Shown: positions 34,236 to 44,282, counted from the stretch's first letter. The stretch: DNA of 64,000 nt from Pseudomonas sp. GM74 (GCF_000282455.1 NZ_AKJG01000163.1:28443-92442); one strand, 5' to 3'. Made by a program: numbers and translations. Notes: generated from the sequence alone by a model not told the origin.

Positions 34236-35936
34236 ATGAAAATCTCAAGACAAGCCTACGCCGACATGTTCGGTCCCACCGTCGGTGACAAGGTGCGCCT
34301 GGCCGATACCGAGTTGTGGATCGAAGTGGAACAGGACTTCACCACCTACGGCGAAGAAGTGAAATTCGGTGGCGGTAAAGTCATCCGTGACGGACAGGGT
34401 CAGAGCCAGTTGCTCGCCGCCGAAGTGGTCGACACCCTGATCACCAACGCGCTGATCATCGATCACTGGGGCATCGTCAAGGCCGACGTCGGCCTCAAGG
34501 ACGGGCGCATCGCCGCGATCGGCAAGGCCGGCAACCCGGACATCCAGCCCAATGTCAGCATCGCCATTGGCGCCAGCACCGAAGTCATCGCCGGCGAAGG
34601 CATGATCCTCACCGCTGGCGGCATCGACACCCACATCCACTTCATCTGCCCGCAGCAGATCGAAGAGGCGTTGATGAGCGGCGTCACCACCATGATCGGC
34701 GGCGGCACCGGGCCGGCCACCGGCACCAATGCGACCACATGCACCTCCGGACCATGGCACCTGGCGCGCATGCTCCAGGCCGCCGATGCCTTCCCGATGA
34801 ACATCGGCCTGACCGGCAAGGGTAACGCCAGCCTGCCGGAGCCGTTGATCGAACAGGTCAAGGCCGGTGCCATCGGCCTCAAGCTGCATGAGGACTGGGG
34901 CACCACGCCGGCGAGTATCGACAACTGCCTGAGCGTCGCCGACCAGTTCGACGTGCAGGTGGCGATCCACACCGACACCCTAAACGAGTCCGGTTTCGTC
35001 GAGGCCACCCTCGCCGCCTTCAAGGGCCGCACCATTCACACCTATCACACCGAAGGTGCCGGTGGCGGACACGCACCGGACATCATCAAGGCCTGCGGTT
35101 TTGCCAACGTACTGCCGAGTTCAACCAACCCGACCCGGCCGTTCACCCGCAATACCATTGACGAACACCTCGACATGCTGATGGTCTGCCACCACCTGGA
35201 CCCGAGCATTGCCGAAGACGTGGCCTTCGCCGAAAGCCGCATCCGCCGCGAGACCATTGCCGCCGAAGACATCCTCCACGACCTAGGCGCGTTCTCGATG
35301 ATCAGCTCCGACAGCCAGGCCATGGGCCGGGTCGGCGAAGTCATCACGCGCACCTGGCAGACTGCCGACAAAATGAAAAAACAACGCGGGCCGCTACCCG
35401 GCGATGGTGAAGGCAACGACAACTTCCGCGCCAAACGCTACATCGCCAAGTACACCATCAACCCCGCGATCACCCACGGCATCAGCCATGAAGTGGGTTC
35501 GGTCGAAGTGGGAAAATGGGCAGACCTGGTGCTCTGGCGCCCGGCGTTTTTCGGCGTGAAGCCAACGCTGATTCTCAAGGGCGGTGCCATTGCGGCCAGC
35601 CTGATGGGCGACGCAAATGCCTCGATCCCGACGCCACAACCGGTGCACTACCGCCCGATGTTCGCCAGCTTCGGCGGCTCGCTGCATGCCACCAGCCTGA
35701 CCTTCATCAGCCAGGCCGCGCAGGAAGCCGGCCTTCCCGAGGCCCTGGGTCTGAAGAAGAAAATCGCCGTGGTCAAAGGCTGCCGCGAGGTGCAGAAAAC
35801 CGACCTGATCCACAACGACTACCTGCCGAATATCGATGTCGATCCGCAGACCTATCAGGTCAAGGCCGACGGTGTGTTGTTGTGGTGTGAACCGGCACAA
35901 ACCTTGCCGATGGCCCAGCGTTACTTCCTGTTCTGA
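34236..35936 (+). CDS. ureC: Urease alpha subunit (catalytic)
   Basis: The catalytic subunit, 566 residues, holding the two-nickel centre. Nickel ligands and active residues are in place: H133-I-H135 (GGIDTHIHFI), the carbamylated lysine K216 within IGLKLHEDWG, H218, and the flap cysteine C318 in MLMVCHHLDP. The start MKISRQAYADMFGPTVGDKV is standard. It needs UreDEFG for nickel insertion. A terminator follows 22 bases after the stop. Confidence 0.98.
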   Translation: MKISRQAYADMFGPTVGDKVRLADTELWIEVEQDFTTYGEEVKFGGGKVIRDGQGQSQLLAAEVVDTLITNALIIDHWGIVKADVGLKDGRIAAIGKAGNPDIQPNVSIAIGASTEVIAGEGMILTAGGIDTHIHFICPQQIEEALMSGVTTMIGGGTGPATGTNATTCTSGPWHLARMLQAADAFPMNIGLTGKGNASLPEPLIEQVKAGAIGLKLHEDWGTTPASIDNCLSVADQFDVQVAIHTDTLNESGFVEATLAAFKGRTIHTYHTEGAGGGHAPDIIKACGFANVLPSSTNPTRPFTRNTIDEHLDMLMVCHHLDPSIAEDVAFAESRIRRETIAAEDILHDLGAFSMISSDSQAMGRVGEVITRTWQTADKMKKQRGPLPGDGEGNDNFRAKRYIAKYTINPAITHGISHEVGSVEVGKWADLVLWRPAFFGVKPTLILKGGAIAASLMGDANASIPTPQPVHYRPMFASFGGSLHATSLTFISQAAQEAGLPEALGLKKKIAVVKGCREVQKTDLIHNDYLPNIDVDPQTYQVKADGVLLWCEPAQTLPMAQRYFLF

Positions 35937-35958
35937 GCCGGTAACTGCATGACAGACA

Positions 35959-35997
35959 AAGGCCTCACACACCGCGTGTAGAGGCCTTCGTTTTTTT
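35959..35997. terminator. Terminator between ureC and the effector gene
   Basis: AAGGCCTC (35959-35966) and GAGGCCTT (35981-35988), with inner pairing ACAC/GTGT, then seven T. It ends the ure transcript and also lies beyond the stop of the convergent minus-strand gene at 36004. Confidence 0.85.
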
Positions 35998-36003
35998 CCG
36001 TGG

Positions 36004-39000
36004 TTACTGAACAGATTCAATCCGCAGCCGATCCAGCCTGGCCCGAATCATCGCGTCCTGTGTCAGTTTTTTCAGCAACTGCGTAATCTGCCGGTCGATG
36101 TCATCCAAGGCTTGAACATACGCCTCGTCAGTCATCACCTTGCCACCGGCAAAGTCCGTTTCACTTTTGCCCAGTTCACTGCAAAGCCCTTTGATTTGTG
36201 CCTCCACCGCAGCCTTTTCCTCGGTGGTGAGCCGCGTACCTTCGGCCCTGCGCTGCAATGCATCCTGCAAGTCGATGGTGGCGTCGATCCTGCGTTTCAA
36301 ACCATTCAGTTCTTCGCGGTAAGTCGACTCCAGCCAGGTTTTCCAGAGCGGTTGTTCGAAGATCCTGTCGATCAGCAGATCACCTTCCTCCAGCGCCTTG
36401 ATGCGCTGGAATGCATCTTCGATCATCTCTTTGCTGACTTCGGCAATCTTGCGAAACTGCATGCCCCGTGCCTGCCATGGCAAATCCAGGCGCTCGGCCA
36501 GATCAGTCATGTAGGCCAGGTGCACTTCCACTTCATCGATAGCGCCGGTCACTTCGCCATCCGCGTCGTAGCGGCGAAACCGCTCTCCCTTCGCCAAACG
36601 CTCAGACACCCGGCGACGGGCAATGGCACCGAGTTCATCGAGCCGGGACTTGCCCAGTGCCAATTCCAGTAACTGTGTTTCGATCAAGTCCGCACGCGCC
36701 AGGACGTAAGCTTCGTGGACCAACACCTGCACGCCCATGGCATTGAACAGTTGCGTACCGCCATCCACGCATTCGGTGGGGGTTGTCGCTTCGTTGAACA
36801 GCTTGATTCGCAGCTCACTGTCGCGGGCCATGGCTTCGAGCATGCGCCAGACCTTGGTCGTCAGTTCCGTCTGATAGTCGCCGCCGGCCTTGAAGTCGGC
36901 GGATTCGGTGAGCTTGCGGATTTCGTTGAAGAACGGCACTGAATCGAACTCATCCTCGACCGCGTTCCAGATTTCCTGCTTTTTCTGCCATTCCTGCTCG
37001 GACATACCCGTCGCCCAGTCCGCGCTGTCGACTACGCCGCGAGGCGGATAGGGACGCTCCGGATCCATGCCGACCGACTCGATGTAAGACTTGAGGATCT
37101 CGAGATTCTCCGGCGAGATCCAACGCGGCCCCCGGCTGATCACGGTTCGCGCCAGTAGCTCTGCGCGAAATGAACCGGGCGCGACCTCGGGTATCCGACT
37201 GATCGGGTTGCCGCTCAAGTCAAGGTAGATACTGCGCGGTCGCGGTTGCGAAAACAGCCCGACAGGCCAGCTGTCCAGTCCCGTTTCGTCCAGCAACAGC
37301 ACCTGCAAATGTGGCATTCGGCTGATGTTCGGAATGAGCTTGAGCGGGTTGCCGCGCAAGCGCAGGGATGTCATGCGCGTCAGATTCTTCAGGCGATCGA
37401 CCGCCAATGCATCCAGTTCAATTTTATTGCGTTCAAGCAACAGGTGGGTGAGATGAGGCATGTCCTTCACCGCCTGCGGAAGCGCCGTCAGCAGATTGTC
37501 TTGCAGATTGAGATAGCGCACCTGGTGAAACGAGTCGAGAAATGACATGTGCTCGCCGCGCAACCGGCCACCGCACAGGCTCAACTCGGTGACATGATCG
37601 AAGTTGGCTTCTAGTTTCGGCAGGGTATCCAAAAGCTCGCTCAGCTTTGGAATATTGTCGAACTTCAAGGACTGCGGACGCAGCACACCCTCCACGCCCA
37701 CACCTTCGGGCCCGGTGCGCTGCCAGCATTGCCTGAGTGCTTTGTAGATATTGTTTCGCGCATGCCACTCCGCCACGCCCGCCGGGGTAAAACGATAGGA
37801 TTGCGTCGGCGAGTTCATCCAGCGTTGCAGGGCGTGATTCAACTGGTTGAACTCGGCCTCGAGCACGGCCAGTCGTTCATGCACCGTACCTTCACCCTGG
37901 CTGAACTCCGCCAACAGCGTCTCGACCTCCTCCGAGGTAAAATCCGGATACAGTGCATGAGCCCGTCGCCTCAGCCCCATGCCATACGGTGCTTGCCGGG
38001 CATAGCCACGCATGCCGCCGCGCAGGCGCATGACGGTCGGATCGTAAGTCGGTTTGAAATTCGGGTTGTCCCGCAGAATCGGCTCAAACACCTGACGATC
38101 CAGCGGGTGTGCCTTTATCGCTTGTTCCAGGCGTGCTGCCTCGTTGGTACCGAAACCCAGGGCTGCTCGTTGCGAATCCGGCAACGCATGCAGCACCGCG
38201 GCATACACATTGTCCGCACCATGCAGGTGTTGATCGCTGTCGTCCCTCGCTTCGTATTTGCCATCCTCACCCAAGATCAGCACTTTGCGGATCGGTGCGT
38301 CGACGGGGCCGAGACTGTCGGTCAGCGCTCCCCCGAATGAATACTCACGAACCTCCAGGCGCACATCCGCCGGCCAGCCCGGCAAGGCCGCCAGGGAGTG
38401 CAACTCCAGGCGTGCGGTGTCAGCGTTGTGCAAGGCGTCGAGGTAAAGGCCCTCATAGGCCCGTGTCATCCGCAGTTGCTCGGCGGCCTTGCGGGCATGT
38501 TCCGCCAGCCGCAAGGGTACGCGTTTTTTTTCGGTCAGGTGCTGCACGTCCGAAGGGTGCGCCTCACCCAGCAGTTCTTGCGCCTGGCTGATCGAAATCT
38601 CTGCAAAATCCCCCTTGAGCAAATTCACCAGAGGATCGTCCGAACGGGTCCGGCGACTGTACAGAAGGTCGAACAACTGCCGCTTGCGCTGGCCCAACTG
38701 TGCCGCCCATTGATCGCGCAATGCTTCGGTACGCTTCTGCGCGTCACCGGATAACCATTTGTCGAGCAGTTCGCGAAGCGCCTGTTCGTCAAGGAACCCC
38801 ACCACCCGCCCGGGCAGCGCCCCCGCCAGCAGGTCAGACCAGGTCATCTGCAACGTATTGGCCGGTGACGCCTGGGCATAGCCGTCCTTGATCGCCGCCC
38901 CTGTCAATCCCGGCCCCTGGAAGACTTCTATGGCCTTGTCGTCGGGCCAGCCATCCATTTCGGTCATGGCTCGCACGGCGTAATCGGCCCACTCCTCGCC

Positions 39001-41274
39001 GATCCGGTTGGCCAGAATCTGCTCTGCGCAGGCTTGCGCATCGGCATGGGCCTTGAAGCGCTTGAGGGTATCGGCCAACAGAGCGGGAGGGGTCTCCTGT
39101 TCGACGTGAAGCCGGCGCAGCATATTTTCGTGCACGCCGCTGGCGGTCAGAATCTGCTCCAGGGTTTCATCGGAAAGTCCATCCACCGAAGCGCCCAGAC
39201 GCCTGAGTATTTGCCCCTTGTCCCATTCGAGCGGTTGGTCGAGCTCCGTCTTCCAACTGCCGGCACCGTTGTGCTCCAACAGCGGCTGATAGGCATCGGC
39301 GCGAGTCGGGTGTTGAATCCGATGCCGGCCAGTGTCCGGGTCTTGCCTGACTGCGTAGCATTTGTCATCACGGCGCAGCAGGTCCTGCTCCTGATGACGG
39401 TACAAGCCTGTGTCACTGGCCTTCGCCCCATCGGGCAATACGACCGGTTGTTCATAGGGAGCGAGGTCAGGGCTCCACAAACGCTCCTTGCCGCCGACCT
39501 CCACGGGTTTGAGACCCTCGACAAACGGCGACACCTTAATCGGCGCGACACCGGTGCCGGGCAGTACATGTCCGGCGCTCATGAGTGCCAATTGCGCGAA
39601 GTTGATCAAGACCCCGTTGAAATAGGCAGAGGCCTGCTCCTTGTCACCCTTGCTCCAGTCCTCGATGCCTTCGGCCACCTCGGCGAGCATCTGCGCGACC
39701 ATGATGCCGAGCATGGCTTCGCCCAGTCCGGGCACCAGCATTGCGGTGAAATTGAACACGTTCCAGGCGATCGACAGGTAACTGGTCAGGCGTTTGAAGC
39801 GTGCGTTGGCATCCTCATCGTCGGTCGGTACGGCAATAAGCCGAGCATCGGCAATGGCCTTGTCACGACGCGCCACAAAAAGAGCAATCCACAGATCACC
39901 TGTAATCCGGTTGGTGATGGGCTCGGCATTGGGGTTTTCAACCGCGGTTTCACGCCACCACGGCCCCATGTCGAGCGGTTCGCGCTCGCGCCAGGTGAAG
40001 GTCGTGAGACGCTCGTTGACCCTGGTGAAAAACAGCCCTTTGTCCTTCTGCGCCACAAAACGGCTGAAAAAGGACTGGTAATCCGTATTTCTCAACTGAC
40101 CCAGCAGCTCCTTCATGAACGCGGTCAGCGACGAGTACTCCTTCACCGGGTGGTCAGGATCGTCTGGAACGTAGGCAATCAATGGGCCGGATATACGGGT
40201 TTGTTGATGTATGTCGTCCCGACGCAGCAGTTCTTCTCTCACGCCCTGAGAGCCATTGGCCAGAAATGCCTGCAACAGCTTGAACTGTCCGTAGGCGTTT
40301 TCAGGCAGCACCGGTAGTCTCTCAGACCATTCACTCCAGAACCTTAATGATTCGGGGGTCAGTCCATCGACCAATTGCTTGATTTTCGAGGGTTCGCTAA
40401 CCGCACTGAACAGCACAATGCCCGTCAACCGAAAGCCCATCAGCGACAAACGATGACCATGCAAAGGCTGGTTATACAGGGTGACGTCGGCTTGCCCCTC
40501 ACGTATCTGCAGCAGCTTGCCGTAGGCATGATCGCTGATATCGTCCTTTAGCCGGGCAATCAGCGCGGCCACATGAAAAGCCGCCTTTTCACTGGCCACC
40601 GAATCCCGTTGCAAGGTTCGCTGTGCCTGTGGGGTATCGGGCAACAGGACGGACTTGATGTGTCGCTGGTATTGCCCGCCAATGTCCAGGCTTCGGCACA
40701 AGGCTGCAAACGCTGGAAGGGTGATGGCCGGTTCAAGGCTGAGACTGCCCCGACTGTCTCTGCGGTAAACACCGGAGCTGTTGCGCAACGCGCCAGGTGC
40801 CGTTTCGTCTTCTTCGAAGTTGTGCAGCGCTGCTTCCAGCAACGTGGATTGGCGGACACGACTGGCCCCGGTATCGATGCCGAAAATGAACTTGCTCGGC
40901 ACCTCGAGCTGTACGGTGAGTTCGTTGAAGTTCTCGACCGTACTGAATTTCGACTGCAAAGCCGTTTTGAGCAACGGCTCGGCGAAGGCATTGATGTCGT
41001 GCTTAAAGTCGCCCTGGGTCTGGTCCAGTACGTCTTGCAAACGCCAGCGCTCATCCATCAACTGCTTGAGGTATTGACGGTCGATTTCCCGTGCGCCGCT
41101 ATACCACTCGGGCATTTTCGGCGCGAGCGCCAGCAGGGACTTCAACCTCTCCACCGGCGCACTTTTGATGGCGCCGGGGATCACGTCGTTTGCACGACGG
41201 TAATGTATCCCGTGACTATCGATGGACACTGCGCCCGGTATTTTCTGTGAGTTGCTTCCATGCAAATCAGACAC
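36004..41274 (-). CDS. Giant LRR protein with NEL-type E3 ubiquitin ligase domain
   Basis: A 1756-residue protein, probably a host-directed effector. Residues about 1-1200 resemble the large N-terminal 'dermonecrotic toxin-like' region of Pseudomonas LRR proteins, with a hydrophobic block near 490-575 (FNFTAMLVPGLGEAMLGIMV) that could insert in membranes. About 1221-1365 are leucine-rich repeats (LRYLNLQDNLLTALPQ-like units). From about 1395 a NEL domain follows, with the catalytic cysteine C1502 and D1504 in TECVDGG and LVHEAYV after it, as in the IpaH/SspH C-x-D motif. NEL domains transfer ubiquitin, which bacteria lack, so a eukaryotic target is inferred. Start is GTG at 41274 with AAGGTGA upstream. 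No secretion genes are in the window. Confidence 0.85.
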   Translation of the reverse strand: MSDLHGSNSQKIPGAVSIDSHGIHYRRANDVIPGAIKSAPVERLKSLLALAPKMPEWYSGAREIDRQYLKQLMDERWRLQDVLDQTQGDFKHDINAFAEPLLKTALQSKFSTVENFNELTVQLEVPSKFIFGIDTGASRVRQSTLLEAALHNFEEDETAPGALRNSSGVYRRDSRGSLSLEPAITLPAFAALCRSLDIGGQYQRHIKSVLLPDTPQAQRTLQRDSVASEKAAFHVAALIARLKDDISDHAYGKLLQIREGQADVTLYNQPLHGHRLSLMGFRLTGIVLFSAVSEPSKIKQLVDGLTPESLRFWSEWSERLPVLPENAYGQFKLLQAFLANGSQGVREELLRRDDIHQQTRISGPLIAYVPDDPDHPVKEYSSLTAFMKELLGQLRNTDYQSFFSRFVAQKDKGLFFTRVNERLTTFTWREREPLDMGPWWRETAVENPNAEPITNRITGDLWIALFVARRDKAIADARLIAVPTDDEDANARFKRLTSYLSIAWNVFNFTAMLVPGLGEAMLGIMVAQMLAEVAEGIEDWSKGDKEQASAYFNGVLINFAQLALMSAGHVLPGTGVAPIKVSPFVEGLKPVEVGGKERLWSPDLAPYEQPVVLPDGAKASDTGLYRHQEQDLLRRDDKCYAVRQDPDTGRHRIQHPTRADAYQPLLEHNGAGSWKTELDQPLEWDKGQILRRLGASVDGLSDETLEQILTASGVHENMLRRLHVEQETPPALLADTLKRFKAHADAQACAEQILANRIGEEWADYAVRAMTEMDGWPDDKAIEVFQGPGLTGAAIKDGYAQASPANTLQMTWSDLLAGALPGRVVGFLDEQALRELLDKWLSGDAQKRTEALRDQWAAQLGQRKRQLFDLLYSRRTRSDDPLVNLLKGDFAEISISQAQELLGEAHPSDVQHLTEKKRVPLRLAEHARKAAEQLRMTRAYEGLYLDALHNADTARLELHSLAALPGWPADVRLEVREYSFGGALTDSLGPVDAPIRKVLILGEDGKYEARDDSDQHLHGADNVYAAVLHALPDSQRAALGFGTNEAARLEQAIKAHPLDRQVFEPILRDNPNFKPTYDPTVMRLRGGMRGYARQAPYGMGLRRRAHALYPDFTSEEVETLLAEFSQGEGTVHERLAVLEAEFNQLNHALQRWMNSPTQSYRFTPAGVAEWHARNNIYKALRQCWQRTGPEGVGVEGVLRPQSLKFDNIPKLSELLDTLPKLEANFDHVTELSLCGGRLRGEHMSFLDSFHQVRYLNLQDNLLTALPQAVKDMPHLTHLLLERNKIELDALAVDRLKNLTRMTSLRLRGNPLKLIPNISRMPHLQVLLLDETGLDSWPVGLFSQPRPRSIYLDLSGNPISRIPEVAPGSFRAELLARTVISRGPRWISPENLEILKSYIESVGMDPERPYPPRGVVDSADWATGMSEQEWQKKQEIWNAVEDEFDSVPFFNEIRKLTESADFKAGGDYQTELTTKVWRMLEAMARDSELRIKLFNEATTPTECVDGGTQLFNAMGVQVLVHEAYVLARADLIETQLLELALGKSRLDELGAIARRRVSERLAKGERFRRYDADGEVTGAIDEVEVHLAYMTDLAERLDLPWQARGMQFRKIAEVSKEMIEDAFQRIKALEEGDLLIDRIFEQPLWKTWLESTYREELNGLKRRIDATIDLQDALQRRAEGTRLTTEEKAAVEAQIKGLCSELGKSETDFAGGKVMTDEAYVQALDDIDRQITQLLKKLTQDAMIRARLDRLRIESVQ

Positions 41275-41522
41275 TTTTGAATCACCTTGATGACAGGAAA
41301 AGAACTACCAGCTTATTCACCTGCACCTGAAACAAAAGTCCAAATAGCTGCTTGGCCGCCCCCCTGAAAAGGCTCCGAGGGATCGAAAATCAGGGAGCCA
41401 AAAACATATATCTACCACCATCGGTGTGGCCGCCTGTGCCACCGCATGAGCGGTCGTGTTTTTTCCACCAAAGGGACTACTATTCGATTCGCTGTCCCCC
41501 GATTCATGCTCAGGTAACCGCC

Positions 41523-42650
41523 ATGCGTCTTTCCGAATTCATCGTGCTACACGTTGATCGCATCGTCGATGAGTGGGAGCAGTTCGCCAAATCCATCACC
41601 CCGGCCGCCGACTCCATGGACAGCGTCGCCTTGCGCGACCATGCCCGGTCGATCCTGCTGGCCGCGGCCCGGGACATGTGCAAGCCCCAGACACCCTCCG
41701 AACAAGCGGCCAAGGCACGCGGCGAAGGCACGGAGAAAACCCCGAGCCTCGACGAGGCCGGTGCCAGCCATGGCGAGTTGCGCCATACCGTGGGTTTTGA
41801 TCTGGTGCAGATGACCAGTGAGTTCCGTCATTTGCGCGCCTGCGTCATCCGCCTGTGGGTCAACAGCCTGCAATCGCCTGACCTGGCCTACTTCCAGGAC
41901 ATGATCCGCTTCAACGAAGCCATCGACGAAGCCCTGGCCGAATCCACCGCCGCCTATGCCGAAATGGTCAACCGTTCCCGGGACATTTTCCTCGCGATCC
42001 TCGGTCATGACCTGCGCGCGCCCCTGCAGGCGGTGAGCATGTCCACCGAAATCCTGCTGCGCAAAGCCGCACTGGAAGGTGATGCGCTCAAGTGCGCGAT
42101 CAATATTCAGCGCAGCACCGGGCACCTAGCGGTGATGGTCGGGGATTTGCTGGAACTGGTGCGCAGTCGCCTGGGCAAGCACCTGCCGATCGAACCGGCG
42201 TCCATGGACCTGGCCGAAGCGGCACGGGACGCGATTGCGCGGGCCTGTGCCGGTCAACCGGAGTGCGATCCGACCCTGACGGTACAGGGTGACACCCGCG
42301 GTACCTGGGACCCACGCAGGCTCGATCAGATGCTGCAAAACCTGATCGGCAATGCCTTGCAGCATGGCTCGAGCAAACGTGAAGTGACCTTGACCCTCAA
42401 GGGCGAGGCCGACAGCGTTCGGCTGACGGTGCACAACGACGGAATCCCCATCCCCAGCGATGCGATCGCGACCATTTTCGACCCGCTGGTGCGCAGTGCC
42501 AGCGAAGAACTCGGCGAGCCGACTACCAGCCTTGGGTTGGGGCTGTTTATCGTCAAGGAAGTGGTCGACGCCCATCGGGGAACGATTGAAGTCAGCTCTA
42601 ATGAGAGCGATGGCACGACGTTTACCGTGGTGTTGCCGAGGAAAGTCTAG
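41523..42650 (+). CDS. Sensor histidine kinase with RsbRD-like N-terminus
   Basis: A 375-residue soluble kinase without membrane segments. The start at 41523 (MRLSEFIVLHVDRIVDEWEQ) opens an N-terminal helical domain resembling the RsbRD/RsbT co-antagonist fold. The HisKA motif is ILGHDLRAPLQAVSM, followed by a HATPase domain with NLIGNALQHGS and TSLGLGLFIVKEVV. No response regulator gene is adjacent, so its partner is elsewhere. It is divergent from the NEL-domain gene across about 250 bases; a functional link is speculative. Confidence 0.87.
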   Translation: MRLSEFIVLHVDRIVDEWEQFAKSITPAADSMDSVALRDHARSILLAAARDMCKPQTPSEQAAKARGEGTEKTPSLDEAGASHGELRHTVGFDLVQMTSEFRHLRACVIRLWVNSLQSPDLAYFQDMIRFNEAIDEALAESTAAYAEMVNRSRDIFLAILGHDLRAPLQAVSMSTEILLRKAALEGDALKCAINIQRSTGHLAVMVGDLLELVRSRLGKHLPIEPASMDLAEAARDAIARACAGQPECDPTLTVQGDTRGTWDPRRLDQMLQNLIGNALQHGSSKREVTLTLKGEADSVRLTVHNDGIPIPSDAIATIFDPLVRSASEELGEPTTSLGLGLFIVKEVVDAHRGTIEVSSNESDGTTFTVVLPRKV

Positions 42651-42673
42651 ACGCTTGCTGAGGGGCGGCTTTT

Positions 42674-42808
42674 GTGGCGAGGGAGCTTGCTCCCGCTCGA
42701 GCGCGAAGCGGTCGAAAGTCCTGCAATTGCGTTGAGTCTGTTGAAATGTGCAGACTCGATATTTTTGGGTCTGCTGCGCAGCCCAGCGGGAGCAAGCTCC
42801 CTCGCCAC
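42674..42808. repeat. GTGGCGAGGGAGCTTGCTCCC-type palindrome
   Basis: Arms GTGGCGAGGGAGCTTGCTCC (42674) and its complement ending CTCGCCAC (42808) are perfect over 24 bases and flank about 87 bases. A distinct interspersed family, between the kinase and cbpM (convergent genes). Confidence 0.85.
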
Positions 42809-42830
42809 AGGTTGGGTGCCACTCTTTGAG

Positions 42831-43136
42831 TTACTCCACCAACAACCGCCCCAACCGCTGCTTGAGCATGCGATTCTCCGCCCGCAGCTGCTGCACTTCT
42901 TCGAGCAGGTCCAGCGCCAGGGCGACGCCTTCCCATTCCAGGTCAAGGTCGCGCCGCAGCTTGGCCGCGCGCTTGGCCAGGGTCAGCTCGTAGTCGTTGA
43001 AAACCCAGTCCTTGGGCTCAGTGCCCTGAGGTTCGAGGATGCCGTGCTCGACGATTTCGATCACGTAGGCGTCCGACAGCTCGGTCGCCTCACAGAATTC
43101 TGCCATGTCCAGTTGAACGATCAGGGGACTGCTCAT
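42831..43136 (-). CDS. cbpM: Chaperone modulator CbpM
   Basis: A 101-residue MerR-like helical protein that binds the J domain of CbpA and inhibits its co-chaperone and DNA-binding activity. Visible marks are the MAEFCEATELSDAYVIEIVE helix-turn-helix-like opening, and a C-terminal coiled coil (LDLLEEVQQLRAENRMLKQR). It lies immediately downstream of cbpA on the same strand, 27 bases away, the usual order. Confidence 0.9.
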   Translation of the reverse strand: MSSPLIVQLDMAEFCEATELSDAYVIEIVEHGILEPQGTEPKDWVFNDYELTLAKRAAKLRRDLDLEWEGVALALDLLEEVQQLRAENRMLKQRLGRLLVE

Positions 43137-43163
43137 TGTCAGTGACTCCTTGGTTCTATGGGA

Positions 43164-44111
43164 TCAAAAATGCTCACGCGGATCGAACGCGGCTTTTTTC
43201 GCCAGTTCCTGCCACAGGGCCTTGACGTCATCGTCGGATTTCTTCGGCATCACGGCCTTCAGTTGCACGAACAGGTAACCACGCTCACCGGCCTTGTTCA
43301 TCAGGCCATGGCCCTTGGCGCGCATGCGCTGGCCGTTCTGGCTGCCGGCCGGCACCTTGAGGTTGATCTTGCCGGTCAGTGTCGGCACGGCGACTTCAGC
43401 GCCCAGCGCGAGCTCCCACGGTGCCAGTGGCAAGGTGATGATCAGGTTCTCGCCTTCAACATCGAATTTCGGGTGCGGCGCAAAACGGATCGTCAGGTAC
43501 AGGTCGCCATTGGCGCCGCCACCCACGCCCGGAGCGCCCTGCCCCTTGAGGCGAATGCGCTCGCCGTCGCTCACACCGGCGGGGATCTTCACGTTCAGGC
43601 TCTTGCTGGTGTTGCTCACATGCTGGCCGGCCGCGTTGTACTGCGGCACCTGAAAGGTGACCTTCTTCGACTCGGTCGACAGTGTTTCTTCGAGAAAAAC
43701 CCCAAGTTCCATTTCCACGTCCTGCCCTCGACGTCCGGTGCTGCGACGCGACTGTCCACCACCACTGAAACCAGGCCCACGGTTGCCGAAGATCGAACTG
43801 AAAAAGTCCGAGAAATCGCCCGTGTCCTGGCCGCCACCACCAAAACCGCCACGGCTCTGCCAGCCCGGTGGTCCCTGGAACGGCTGGCCGTGCTGGCCAT
43901 AACGGCGCAGATCATCGTATTCGGCGCGTTTATCGGCGCTTTTCAGCGCTTCATAAGCTTCCGAAGCGTCCTTGAACTTCGCCTCGGCATCCTTTTCCTT
44001 GCTGACGTCAGGGTGGTATTTGCGCGCCAGCTTGCGATAGGCGGCCTTGATCGCCTTATCGTCTGCGGTCGGCTCCACACCGAGAATCTTGTAATAGTCT
44101 TTGAAGTCCAT
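43164..44111 (-). CDS. cbpA: Curved-DNA-binding J-domain co-chaperone CbpA
   Basis: A DnaJ-class protein of 315 residues that stimulates DnaK and binds curved DNA. The start is placed at 44111 (MDFKDYYKILGVEP), giving the normal J-domain opening; a Met five codons upstream is less likely. HPD lies in ARKYHPDVSKEKD, then a Gly/Phe-rich linker (GFGGGGQDTGDFSDFFSSIF) and two C-terminal client-binding domains. No zinc-finger CxxCxGxG repeats are present, distinguishing it from DnaJ. A candidate heat-shock promoter lies upstream. Confidence 0.94.
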   Translation of the reverse strand: MDFKDYYKILGVEPTADDKAIKAAYRKLARKYHPDVSKEKDAEAKFKDASEAYEALKSADKRAEYDDLRRYGQHGQPFQGPPGWQSRGGFGGGGQDTGDFSDFFSSIFGNRGPGFSGGGQSRRSTGRRGQDVEMELGVFLEETLSTESKKVTFQVPQYNAAGQHVSNTSKSLNVKIPAGVSDGERIRLKGQGAPGVGGGANGDLYLTIRFAPHPKFDVEGENLIITLPLAPWELALGAEVAVPTLTGKINLKVPAGSQNGQRMRAKGHGLMNKAGERGYLFVQLKAVMPKKSDDDVKALWQELAKKAAFDPREHF

Positions 44112-44282
44112 CGCGGGAATCACCATCCGTTATCAAATCGCGCCACGGGCCACAGCATGCGCTTGTTTGCAGCCATTGGTTTGACCGATCTCAAATTTGT
44201 GACCGGGCGGCGCGGCAGAAGTTTATCGGCAGCCGGCGGGGCTTCTTGCGAGCACTCCCGCGGCTGTCCGGTTGATGCAGGG

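Noticed and set aside
39034..40317. 427-residue plus-strand frame inside the NEL-domain gene
   Set aside because: It lies antisense to a gene whose protein has clear domains and has no ribosome site.
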